Notes under the pieces: model-generated
What the model was told of the DNA's origin: nothing
What the model saw: the letters and a program-made list of their open reading frames with translations, nothing else
Database searches by the model: none
Program-made: the position numbers and the translations under genes
Shown here: positions 7,118-14,171 of the stretch, in pieces
Layout of the letters: the number at the start of each line of letters is the position of its first letter
Numbering within the stretch: position 1 is the first letter of the stretch
Virus record (IMG/VR): IMGVR_UViG_3300005588_000080
Coordinates: 1 to 29,159 of that record
Strand: one strand, 5' to 3'
Length of the DNA: 29,159 bases
Source: a virus

Positions 7118-7485
7118 AGATGGTGCTGCCTGCAGATTCGAAGCAGGAGTACGAGAGAGCACTGGTTGCCTTCGGAAAGCGATACGATCGGGATGCCTAT
7201 AGTAGCTTGATCCAGGGGGACCATTTGCTGCGGCGTCGAGCAGTCCGAAGAACTGACTATGAACTAGACCCTGCGAAAGAGGGAAGAACTGTTCGTACTG
7301 GAGAGCGATTCACATGGACTGAGGATCGAGTCATTCGCTGGGGGCTGAGTACTGATTCAGAGAGAGTTCGGGAGAACTCCCCTGAATATTTGGCCAACAT
7401 GCTGTGCCGGACTGTTGATGAGGTTGTCAGCAGAATTGATACACTTTTGAACACCAAGTCAGGGATTCGAGGATTCGAATTATGA
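7048..7485 (+). CDS. Hypothetical protein, possible small DNA-binding fold
   Basis: 145 residues. The only in-frame ATG near the beginning lies inside the 3' end of the transglycosylase gene, a 70-base overlap that is large for this genome. The C-terminal half (FTWTEDRVIRWGL, then LANMLCRTVDEVVSRIDTL) is reminiscent of a Myb/SANT-like helix-turn-helix, where a tryptophan-rich first helix is followed by a recognition helix. The N-terminal half is charged and unremarkable. Its stop overlaps the sliding clamp start by 4 bases (ATGA), so it is probably cotranslated with the clamp. The function is unknown. Confidence 0.7.
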   Translation: MDRDCTEAKNRTEWVNADIDLFLEMVLPADSKQEYERALVAFGKRYDRDAYSSLIQGDHLLRRRAVRRTDYELDPAKEGRTVRTGERFTWTEDRVIRWGLSTDSERVRENSPEYLANMLCRTVDEVVSRIDTLLNTKSGIRGFEL

Positions 7486-8540
7486 AGTCTCAGGTTGATC
7501 GTGCTGAAGTTTTGCTCGCTCTGGAGTCTGTCTCTCCGGGACTTGCTGCTAAAGAACTGCTGCAGCAGTCTACATCTTTCGTTTTCGACTCAGGAAATGT
7601 CGTTACGTTCAATGATGAAATTTCCTGCATTCGCAAGAATCCATTTCCTGGTACGTTGACAGGAGCAGTACGAGCGGCTCCGCTCCTGGAACTCTTGAAT
7701 AAGATGACTGACGATTCTTTGCTGGCAGAAACTAACGGATCTGAATTGATTCTGTCAGGAGCAGGAAAACGCGCAAAGTTTCGGATGGAATCTGATGTTC
7801 TGCTTCCTCTTGATTCTGTTGAAGATGCGACTGATTGGTACGATCTACCTGAATCTTTTGACGAGGCGGTAGGACTTGTCCATGCTTGCGCCAGTTCAGA
7901 AGAAAGTCTTTTCGTCTTGACGTGCGTCCATTTGGCACCGGAGTTTATCGAGGCTTGCGACAGATTTCAGATGGCTCGATACTCATTGGATTTGGAATGG
8001 CTGCCTGAGGCCATGTCTAAGATTCCTGGCCAAGAAGATCAGGTCGATACAATGATTCGAGCTGATTCTTTGAAACGAGTAATCGGGCTCGGGATGACCA
8101 AAGCCAGTGTATCAGAAGGATGGATGCACTTCAAAAACAACCAAGGACTGAAGGTTTCAGTCCGACGGCATTTGGACAGCTACAGCGACATTTCGAAGTA
8201 TCTGCACGGAGAAGATACTTCGCCGGTTGCGATGCCTGGTGGGCTCGATGAAATTGTCGAGCGGGCCCGGATTTTCTCTCAAGAAAAAGCGGATGCCAAC
8301 AATCTGATGGTGATTCTGAGGGAAGATACGATTGTCATCAAAGGCGAAGGCGCTTCTGGTGAGTACGCGGAGAAGCGGAAGGTATCTTACAAAGACAAGC
8401 CGATTCGATTTTTGATTGCTCCAAGTCTGTTAGTGGAAATCAGCAAACGATCAACACAGTGCGGTGTCGGTGGTAACCGATTGTTCGTTGATGCTGGGAA
8501 TCTGAAATACGCAGCCAGTACCTGTTGCGTCGAGGAGTAG
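7482..8540 (+). CDS. dnaN: Sliding clamp, DNA polymerase III beta-like
   Basis: 352 residues, close to the 360-380 of bacterial beta clamps. No catalytic motif is expected. Recognition rests on the three-domain pattern: an N-terminal helix RAEVLLALESVSPGL followed by short beta strands (FDSGNVVTFNDEISCI), repeats of the pattern near 120 and 240, and a C-terminal domain with a LDEIVERARIFSQEK helix, then paired strands, then IRFLIAPSLLVEI. The clamp would tether the family A polymerase encoded at 10867. A DnaX-like loader is encoded at 12381, which supports the call. Sequence identity to true DnaN looks low. Confidence 0.72.
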   Translation: MKSQVDRAEVLLALESVSPGLAAKELLQQSTSFVFDSGNVVTFNDEISCIRKNPFPGTLTGAVRAAPLLELLNKMTDDSLLAETNGSELILSGAGKRAKFRMESDVLLPLDSVEDATDWYDLPESFDEAVGLVHACASSEESLFVLTCVHLAPEFIEACDRFQMARYSLDLEWLPEAMSKIPGQEDQVDTMIRADSLKRVIGLGMTKASVSEGWMHFKNNQGLKVSVRRHLDSYSDISKYLHGEDTSPVAMPGGLDEIVERARIFSQEKADANNLMVILREDTIVIKGEGASGEYAEKRKVSYKDKPIRFLIAPSLLVEISKRSTQCGVGGNRLFVDAGNLKYAASTCCVEE

Positions 8541-8543
8541 GCG

Positions 8544-9779
8544 GTGGCAGTTGGAGGCTTTTTTCCGGAATCAATTGTACGCAGCAAGCCGGCGGTTCAG
8601 GGTACTGTACCTAGATGCGGACAGTGCGGGCTCTGGGAATCGTGCAGTAGTCCGAAGTTTGAGGTCTCAGGGAAGGGGCGGCTTGGTGTTTTGATTGTCG
8701 GTGAGGCTCCTGACAGGGACGAGGATATCCAAGGCAATTCGTTCGTCGGGAAAGCTGGTCAGTATCTTCGGCGGTACTTAGAGTCCATTGGTATTGATTT
8801 TGATCGAGACTGCTGGGCGACGAATGCTATCATTTGTCATCCGGCAGGCGGCAGAGCTCCAAAGCCAGATGAAGTCGATGCATGCCGCCCAAACTTGACG
8901 AATTTCCTCAAGGAGTACAAACCGAAGGTCATCATACCTTTAGGCGGCTCAGCGATTCGTTCTGTTTTGAGTCCTTTCTGGAAGACTGATCCAGGCGGCG
9001 TGAATCGTTGGGTAGGGTATCAAATACCACTCCAGCGAATAAATTCTTGGGTGGTGCCGGATTTCCATCCATCATTCATTCTGACGAATGATCGCAAACC
9101 GAATGGTCCGGTAACTCGGTTGTGGTTCGAGCGGTGCTTGAAACAGGCTTTTGATCTCAGCGGTAGTAGGCCGTGGACTGAAGTGCCTGACTATCGTGGG
9201 CAAGTGGAGTTGGTGCATGACCCTGACGAAGCTGCTGCCATTATCAGAGAATGGTGCAAAACACCGCGTCCGGGGTCATTTGATTACGAAACGACATGCC
9301 TTAAGCCTGATGCTGATACCAGCCAGATTGTATCCTGTGCGGTTTCTTACGCAGGCAGACGCACCATTGCTTTTCCTTGGGCGGGAGCAGTGAAGGAAGC
9401 GATGAGCGAGTGGCTTCAGTCGCCGTGCCCTAAGATAGGGGCCAACAACAAATTCGAAGATCGGTGGACTCGAGCGGAGTTTGGGCATTCAGTGAATAAC
9501 TGGGTATGGGATACAATGCTGTCCGCTCATCACTTGGATAATCGCCCTGATACAAAATCAGTTGAGTTTCAGGCTTTTGTACGGTTAGGATTTGAGCCGT
9601 GGAGCGGATCAATGGGCCGGGACCTGAAAACTGGTAGCGGGTCTAGTTCGTACGATCAGAATCAGCTGGTACATACGGATAGAAGGACATCGCTGACGTA
9701 CAATGGGCTAGATGCTTTGGTTGAGTATCTCGTAGCAAAGCACCAAAAGAAAGAAATGGTCGATGGAAACGCAGTATGA
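8544..9779 (+). CDS. Uracil-DNA glycosylase (family 4/5-like) fused to DnaQ/PolA-type 3'-5' exonuclease
   Basis: 411 residues, two enzymes in one chain. Residues 1-205: CGQCGLWESC near 25-34 suits part of a 4Fe-4S site, IVGEAPDRDEDIQGNSFVGKAG (first 20 residues are the family 4 motif 1 region) binds uracil, and FHPSFIL (about 174-180) is motif 2. Residues 225-411: a DYET box (DxE), GANNKFEDRW with a later WDT, and YNGLDALVEY (YxxxD) give the DEDDy proofreading exonuclease. This is the N-terminal equipment of a family A polymerase, but the polymerase domain is on a separate gene about 1.1 kb downstream. SPO1's polymerase is known to carry a UDG-like domain. A GTG start follows GAGGAG. Confidence 0.85.
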   Translation: MAVGGFFPESIVRSKPAVQGTVPRCGQCGLWESCSSPKFEVSGKGRLGVLIVGEAPDRDEDIQGNSFVGKAGQYLRRYLESIGIDFDRDCWATNAIICHPAGGRAPKPDEVDACRPNLTNFLKEYKPKVIIPLGGSAIRSVLSPFWKTDPGGVNRWVGYQIPLQRINSWVVPDFHPSFILTNDRKPNGPVTRLWFERCLKQAFDLSGSRPWTEVPDYRGQVELVHDPDEAAAIIREWCKTPRPGSFDYETTCLKPDADTSQIVSCAVSYAGRRTIAFPWAGAVKEAMSEWLQSPCPKIGANNKFEDRWTRAEFGHSVNNWVWDTMLSAHHLDNRPDTKSVEFQAFVRLGFEPWSGSMGRDLKTGSGSSSYDQNQLVHTDRRTSLTYNGLDALVEYLVAKHQKKEMVDGNAV

Positions 9780-10155
9780 ATCTCCGTCTGAGAAATCATT
9801 GGCACTGATTCAGAGTGAGGTAGCCAAGTGGTCTCGGGTGAATTTCGGGGATCAGGTCAGCAAGGCGACAGACCAGGTGCTAGGGTCTTTGAGCCCGTTG
9901 CTCGGGCTAGTCGAAGAAGTGGGCGAGCTGTCGCATGTCACTCTGAAGCATCATCAGGGAATTCGTGGTTACGACGATGAGCAGAAATATCAAGAGGAAC
10001 GGGACGATGCTGTTGGTGACATTCTGATCTACTTGTGCGATTATGCGTCCCGTGAAGGAATTTCTCTGCAAGATGCTTTGAATAAGACTTGGCAAAAAAT
10101 TGTCAAGAAGAGAAATTGGGTCGATAATCCGGAGACAGGACAGTGTCTAGGTTAG
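9763..10155 (+). CDS. MazG-like nucleotide pyrophosphohydrolase
   Basis: 130 residues. GLVEEVGELSHVTLKHHQG and, later, RDDAVGDILIYLCDYA carry the EExxE...DxxxD metal-binding pattern of all-alpha NTP pyrophosphohydrolases. SLQDALNKTWQKIVKKRNW at the end is a standard MazG-like tail. These enzymes cleave NTPs or dNTPs to monophosphates. In phages they may clear unwanted nucleotides or lower host alarmone levels. The start lies 17 bases inside the glycosylase/exonuclease gene. The next gene overlaps by 13 bases. Confidence 0.85.
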   Translation: METQYESPSEKSLALIQSEVAKWSRVNFGDQVSKATDQVLGSLSPLLGLVEEVGELSHVTLKHHQGIRGYDDEQKYQEERDDAVGDILIYLCDYASREGISLQDALNKTWQKIVKKRNWVDNPETGQCLG

Positions 10156-10763
10156 AAATGTGCAATCCTGCGTCGATGAAGTCTCGCCGAGTCAAGTCGG
10201 TTGTGGTTACTCCTGAAGCTCTTCTTGATTTGCTGAAGGTGCGGCCAGGCGGGGAAGTAGTTGACGGTATCCGGGTTCAGTTTGCTGATGACGGCATTCC
10301 TGACTCGGCGACGGCTTTGAGGGCGGGGCTCGATCACAACGGAAATATTCATCTTTTGGTTGAAGATGAATCATTTTCAGAGATACGAGAAGGAGAAGTG
10401 GTCACTCGACTGAGTCTGCTTTATACGCACCAACGAGAACCGAATGAGATTGATAGAGCAATCCAGGTGCTTAATCGCGCATTGGCTGCATCGCCGAATT
10501 CGATCCGATTTCTTGTGGAAAACCGGACGGTTTGTACTGAATCGTTGGCAGATGATCCGACGATTCAGTGCGCCGAGGATGAAGGATCTTGGTTCGTCGG
10601 GATGTTGGGTATCATCAACGGGATCCTAGGGGTTGATAGAAATAGTGGGTATGGTCCCATTCAGGCGATGTTTGATGCTAAAACAGGAAACATCCTTCGG
10701 TTTGAGAGATCTAGACGGTGTAAAGAAGAGAATATCCATCACCCAGGAGTACAGTCCCAGTGA
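10143..10763 (+). CDS. Hypothetical protein
   Basis: 206 residues from a GTG 8 bases after GGAG. Internal ATGs at 10158 and 10176 are alternatives. It is soluble and of mixed alpha/beta character, with no motif I recognise. A central helix EIDRAIQVLNRALAA is clear. The C-terminal GSWFVGMLGIINGILG segment is hydrophobic and may be buried rather than transmembrane. The gene lies between mazG-like and a tiny membrane protein in the polymerase operon, and its stop overlaps the next start. No function can be offered. Confidence 0.7.
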   Translation: MSRLEMCNPASMKSRRVKSVVVTPEALLDLLKVRPGGEVVDGIRVQFADDGIPDSATALRAGLDHNGNIHLLVEDESFSEIREGEVVTRLSLLYTHQREPNEIDRAIQVLNRALAASPNSIRFLVENRTVCTESLADDPTIQCAEDEGSWFVGMLGIINGILGVDRNSGYGPIQAMFDAKTGNILRFERSRRCKEENIHHPGVQSQ

Positions 10764-10870
10764 GTAGTGGTGGTGGTCCGAATTTGGATAAGTTCGTGCT
10801 GATCACTACTGTGATCTGTTTTGGGCTCTTTGTTGTTCTGTTTGCTGTTGCTTGGGTGACAACTCTGTGA
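10760..10870 (+). CDS. Tiny single-span membrane protein (36 residues)
   Basis: GTG start 11 bases after AGGAG, overlapping the previous stop (GTGA). The peptide has a short glycine-rich N-terminus, then about 23 hydrophobic residues (KFVLITTVICFGLF onwards), and ends almost at the membrane. The last codons overlap the polymerase start. Its size, ribosome binding site and overlaps on both sides support a real gene. It could be an inner-membrane peptide anchoring replication proteins or simply a translational coupler. Confidence 0.65.
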   Translation: MSSGGGPNLDKFVLITTVICFGLFVVLFAVAWVTTL

Positions 10871-12255
10871 ATCAAATCGTCGCATCAACACCAGAAGCTT
10901 ACCAATTACTGATGCAAGGGGCTCAGGCTTTGACAGATGTCGAAGCGAACGGCATGCGGATTGATGTTGATTATCTTGACCGAGTGATCAAGCAGGCAGG
11001 TCAGAAAATCAGACGAATGGAAGTAGAGCTCAAAGACGATGAGATTTGGGCTCTTTGGCGAAAGACATTTCCAGGAAGAGCTGAATTAGGCAGTAAGGAA
11101 CAGCTTGGTAAGATTCTCTTTGGGGTGATGGAAATACCGTCGACCCGAACAACAGACACAGGCAGGGCTGCAGCAGATATCGAGGCGCTTGAAGAGATCG
11201 ACTTACCTTTCGTCAAGAAATTCCTGTCGCTCGAGAAGCTGAAGAAAGCTCGTGGCACCTATCTGCAAGGAATTCGTCGAGAAACCGTTGATGGCTTTCT
11301 GCATCCGAATTTTGATTTGTGCTTTGCTCGTACGTTTCGGAGCTCAAGCTCTACCCCGAATTTCCAAAACATGCCTATTCGGGATCCCCGGCAAGCGAAG
11401 TTGATACGACGAGCATTTATCCCAAGAACGCCGGAGCACTTGTTGGTCGAGATCGATTATTCGGCTCTTGAGTTTCGTGGGGCAGCTTGCCAGTGGAATG
11501 ATCCATCGATGGTGGCGTATGCGAGCGACCCTAGTCTGGACATCCATCGAGACATGACAGCAGAGTGCTATTCTATTTCTGCTGATCAGGTCACGAAGGC
11601 TGCTCGAGGGATGGGGAAGAACAAATTCGTTTTTCCGATTCTCTATGGCAGTTATTGGGGGAGCTGCGCAGAGGCTTTGTGGGCTGTCATTGATCGAATG
11701 GACCTTAAGACTGTTGATGGTGTCGGTCTGCACGAGCACTTGAGTAGTGTTGGTATCAATGCTCTTGGAAACAAGAAGCATCCAGAGATGGATTCGTTCT
11801 ATCGACATGTCAAAAAAGTCGAGCAGAGATTTGGAGATCGGTTTCCGGTCTGGCGTGACAAGAAAGAGGTTTGGTGGAACGAGTACCTCAAACGCGGTTG
11901 GTTCAAGATGATGACCGGGTTTGTGTGCAAAGGGGTCTACACCAAGAACAACATCTACAACTATCCAATTCAAGGACCATCATTTCATCTTCTTCTCTGG
12001 TCTCTCATTCAAGTGAATGAGTGGTTGAAGCAGAATAAGATGCGTTCTAAAGTAATCGGTCAGATTCATGATTCAATGGTGCTAGACGTGCATCAGGATG
12101 AGTTTGACGACGTAATTTACGAAGTCAATCAAGTGATGACACAGAAGGTTCGTCAGCATTGGGATTGGATTGTCGTGCCTTTGGAAATCGAAGCCGAGGC
12201 TTCTCCGACGAATTGGTTTGAGAAGAAAGCGGTGGACGTAACGCAGGTGGTCTAA
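10867..12255 (+). CDS. DNA polymerase, family A, polymerase domain only
   Basis: 462 residues from a GTG that overlaps the preceding stop (GTGA). A TTG at 10852 is also in frame but less likely. Motif A is LVEIDYSALEFRGA (catalytic Asp), motif B lies in RGMGKNKFVFPILYG, and motif C is GQIHDSMVLDV (catalytic Asp after His). A thumb-like region with TFRSSSSTPNFQNMP precedes motif A. Motif B has one residue more than the usual spacing between Lys and Tyr, and the FVFPILYG form differs from the textbook NFGLIYG. There is no exonuclease domain here. It is encoded at 8544 together with a uracil-DNA glycosylase. This is presumably the replicative polymerase, working with the clamp and loader nearby. 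Confidence 0.93.
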   Translation: MNQIVASTPEAYQLLMQGAQALTDVEANGMRIDVDYLDRVIKQAGQKIRRMEVELKDDEIWALWRKTFPGRAELGSKEQLGKILFGVMEIPSTRTTDTGRAAADIEALEEIDLPFVKKFLSLEKLKKARGTYLQGIRRETVDGFLHPNFDLCFARTFRSSSSTPNFQNMPIRDPRQAKLIRRAFIPRTPEHLLVEIDYSALEFRGAACQWNDPSMVAYASDPSLDIHRDMTAECYSISADQVTKAARGMGKNKFVFPILYGSYWGSCAEALWAVIDRMDLKTVDGVGLHEHLSSVGINALGNKKHPEMDSFYRHVKKVEQRFGDRFPVWRDKKEVWWNEYLKRGWFKMMTGFVCKGVYTKNNIYNYPIQGPSFHLLLWSLIQVNEWLKQNKMRSKVIGQIHDSMVLDVHQDEFDDVIYEVNQVMTQKVRQHWDWIVVPLEIEAEASPTNWFEKKAVDVTQVV

Positions 12256-12259
12256 AGAT

Positions 12260-12355
12260 AGTCGAGTGGAGTTGCTGTTTTTAGAATGATTCTATTACAG
12301 CCATTTGACATGACGACGTGGAACCTCGAAGGGCAGAGCCTCTACTCGACTTTTT
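12260..12355 (+). ncRNA. Candidate structured RNA or structured terminator between polymerase and clamp loader genes
   Basis: This is most of the only sizeable gap in the replication block (12256-12380). An 11-bp stem pairs 12260-12270 with 12341-12351 (one G-U pair) and is followed at once by a T run (12351-12355). Inside it is a hairpin formed by GCTGT (12274-12278) with ACAGC (12297-12301), topped by TAGAA/TTCTA, and a smaller GGC-AGA-GCC hairpin at 12332-12340 stacked against the closing stem. This looks like a multi-branched RNA. It could be a small RNA, a leader of the clamp-loader transcript, or an elaborate terminator. Folding was judged by eye only. Confidence 0.45.
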
Positions 12356-12380
12356 AATTCAGCAAGAAAGAATTCGATCG

Positions 12381-13319
12381 ATGGCAGACACTGATTTGTA
12401 CATTCGGCATCGTCCTTCGAGTTTCGAAGAAGTGGTGGGGCAGCATGCTGCAGTCAATCAGCTTGAGAAGATGCACGCAGCTGGTAAGATACCGCATGTT
12501 CTTTTGTTCACTGGACCCAGTGGCACAGGCAAAACCACTCTTGCTCGCATTGTGAAGAGTACTCTTGACTGCAGTGATATGGATTTTGTCGAGATCAATG
12601 CAGCGCGTGAGCGTGGTATTGATATGGTGCGTGAGTTGTCGAGTCAGTGCCGAGCAATGCCGGTTGCAGGGAAGTCGAGAGTGTTCTTGCTCGACGAGTG
12701 CCACGCCCTCTCTTCGGATGCTCAGAGTGCTCTGCTGAAGGTGCTAGAAGACACACCAAAGCATGTCTATTTCATGCTGGCTACGACAGACCCTCAGAAG
12801 CTGAAACAGACAATTCGCACCCGAGCGACACAGATCAAGTGTGTTTCTCTGAAGAATGCCGAAGTCGCGAGTTTAGTGAAGGCGGTCATCAAGGCAGAAG
12901 GGCTCACCAATGTCACTGGAGCTGCTGCCAAAAAGTTGGTGCAGGTCAGTCAAGGATCAGCTCGGCAGGCATTGGTCATTTTGAATCAGATTGCAGAGCT
13001 GCCTGACGAGGAATCTCAGATTGAGGCTATTGAAGCTTCTGACTGGGAAGCTGATGCAATTCAGATCGCCAGGCTATTGTTTCGAAAAGGGACTCGGTGG
13101 AAAGAAGTTGCTGATGTCATCAGTAACCTTTCGAAAGACGAGAACTTCGAAGGGCTTCGGCGGATGATCCTGTCGTACGCCACCAGTGTAATCCTGAAAC
13201 CTGGAGGCCAGGATGCTCAGCAGCGTGCAGCTGACATCTTGGACGAGTTTCGAGACAATTATTTTGACACAGGAAAAGCTGGGTTGGTGCTGAATTGCTG
13301 GAATGCGGTGAATCGTTGA
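12381..13319 (+). CDS. Clamp loader ATPase, DnaX/RFC-like
   Basis: 312 residues from the ATG at 12381. An in-frame GTG at 12318 would add residues and would run through the structured element, and the DnaX family normally has about 20 residues before VVGQ, as here. GPSGTGKTT (45-53) is Walker A, VFLLDECHA (Asp105-Glu106) is Walker B, and RTRA (146-149) contains the arginine finger region. EFRDNYFDTGK and similar helices form the C-terminal collar. It would open the sliding clamp encoded at 7482. The zinc-binding cysteines of bacterial DnaX are missing, as in archaeal RFC and phage loaders. Confidence 0.9.
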   Translation: MADTDLYIRHRPSSFEEVVGQHAAVNQLEKMHAAGKIPHVLLFTGPSGTGKTTLARIVKSTLDCSDMDFVEINAARERGIDMVRELSSQCRAMPVAGKSRVFLLDECHALSSDAQSALLKVLEDTPKHVYFMLATTDPQKLKQTIRTRATQIKCVSLKNAEVASLVKAVIKAEGLTNVTGAAAKKLVQVSQGSARQALVILNQIAELPDEESQIEAIEASDWEADAIQIARLLFRKGTRWKEVADVISNLSKDENFEGLRRMILSYATSVILKPGGQDAQQRAADILDEFRDNYFDTGKAGLVLNCWNAVNR

Positions 13320-13331
13320 CAGAATGAGACC

Positions 13332-13994
13332 ATGTCGATCAATTACGAATTCCACTATGTCTGCCTTTTGTGCGGAGCAGTGCATCGTGGATACCAACCG
13401 ATGGGCGGCTGCTGCAATTGCAAAGGCAAGGTCTTCGAAAAAGTAGACAAGAGGAGAACTAAGGTGGGTGAGTTGATTCCTGATCTGAGACTTGACATTG
13501 ATCGGCTCAAATTGGACGAAGAATGGCTGGATCAGCCGAGGCAGATGTACGAGTGGTCTAAGCGAGTCGCTGATGCGCAGATGAGTTTGGATGAGGCTCG
13601 CAGCCATCTTGATGTGACTCGAGCTGAACTCGATCGGGAGGTTCGCTCTAATCCCGGAGACTACGGGCTTGTCAAAGTTACAGAGGGATCGATTTCTGCT
13701 GCGATCGAAGAAGATCCACGGTGCATGAAAGCCAACTCTGCGGTGCGCAAAGCACGGCACGCAGTTGACGTCGCGAAGGCGGCTGTTGCGGCGTTAGAGC
13801 ACCGGAAACGGGCGCTGACGCAGCTGGTTGAGTTGTTTGTGCGGGATTATTACTCGGGGATGCCGCAAGGGAGTACGCAATCATCAGGGGAATTGCGACG
13901 ACCGGTGACGGATGCTGAAAAAGAAGACGTACGAAAGCGAGGACAGAGGGATCGTCGGCAAGAGGTTGTTGACGAAGATCGAGAATTTGATTAG
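13332..13994 (+). CDS. UvsY-like recombination mediator with N-terminal zinc ribbon (putative)
   Basis: 220 residues. The N-terminus has CLLCGAVH and then GGCCNCKG, two cysteine pairs that form a zinc ribbon. From about residue 45 the protein is helical: LIPDLRLDIDRLKLDEEWL, then MYEWSKRVADAQ, later SAVRKARHAVDVAKAAVAAL and HRKRALTQLVELFVRDYYS. That long helical pattern, including the tryptophan-containing helix and terminal RKR...LVEL...Y, resembles UvsY-type phage mediators that load the recombinase on single-stranded DNA. The neighbours, an SSB and a UvsX/RecA recombinase within 1.5 kb, support the role. The C-terminal 40 residues are charged and probably disordered. It could instead be a helical protein of another kind. 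Confidence 0.55.
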   Translation: MSINYEFHYVCLLCGAVHRGYQPMGGCCNCKGKVFEKVDKRRTKVGELIPDLRLDIDRLKLDEEWLDQPRQMYEWSKRVADAQMSLDEARSHLDVTRAELDREVRSNPGDYGLVKVTEGSISAAIEEDPRCMKANSAVRKARHAVDVAKAAVAALEHRKRALTQLVELFVRDYYSGMPQGSTQSSGELRRPVTDAEKEDVRKRGQRDRRQEVVDEDREFD

Positions 13995-14003
13995 GAGTTC
14001 GGG

Positions 14004-14171
14004 GTGTCAGACTCCTTTTGGATTACGTGTCAGGTGGCTGCTGCAGCCGTGGCCATCTTTTTGTTTGTACCGGTACTAGTCTTCCAGTGTGTGAAGATGG
14101 GTCGGTTTGGGTGGCTTGCGGCTGCTGACTACTACGAAAAACGAAAGAAAGAAGGTTCAATCAATGGCTAA
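14004..14171 (+). CDS. Small membrane protein (55 residues)
   Basis: GTG start 6 bases after AGGAG at 13993-13997. Residues 9-29 are hydrophobic (QVAAAAVAIFLFVPVLVF) and form one membrane helix. The C-terminus is basic and polar (DYYEKRKKEG), predicting an N-out/C-in topology. The stop lies inside the first codons of the SSB gene (8-base overlap). It is too short for most gene callers, but the ribosome binding site and overlap make it credible. Function unknown. Confidence 0.65.
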   Translation: MSDSFWITCQVAAAAVAIFLFVPVLVFQCVKMGRFGWLAAADYYEKRKKEGSING

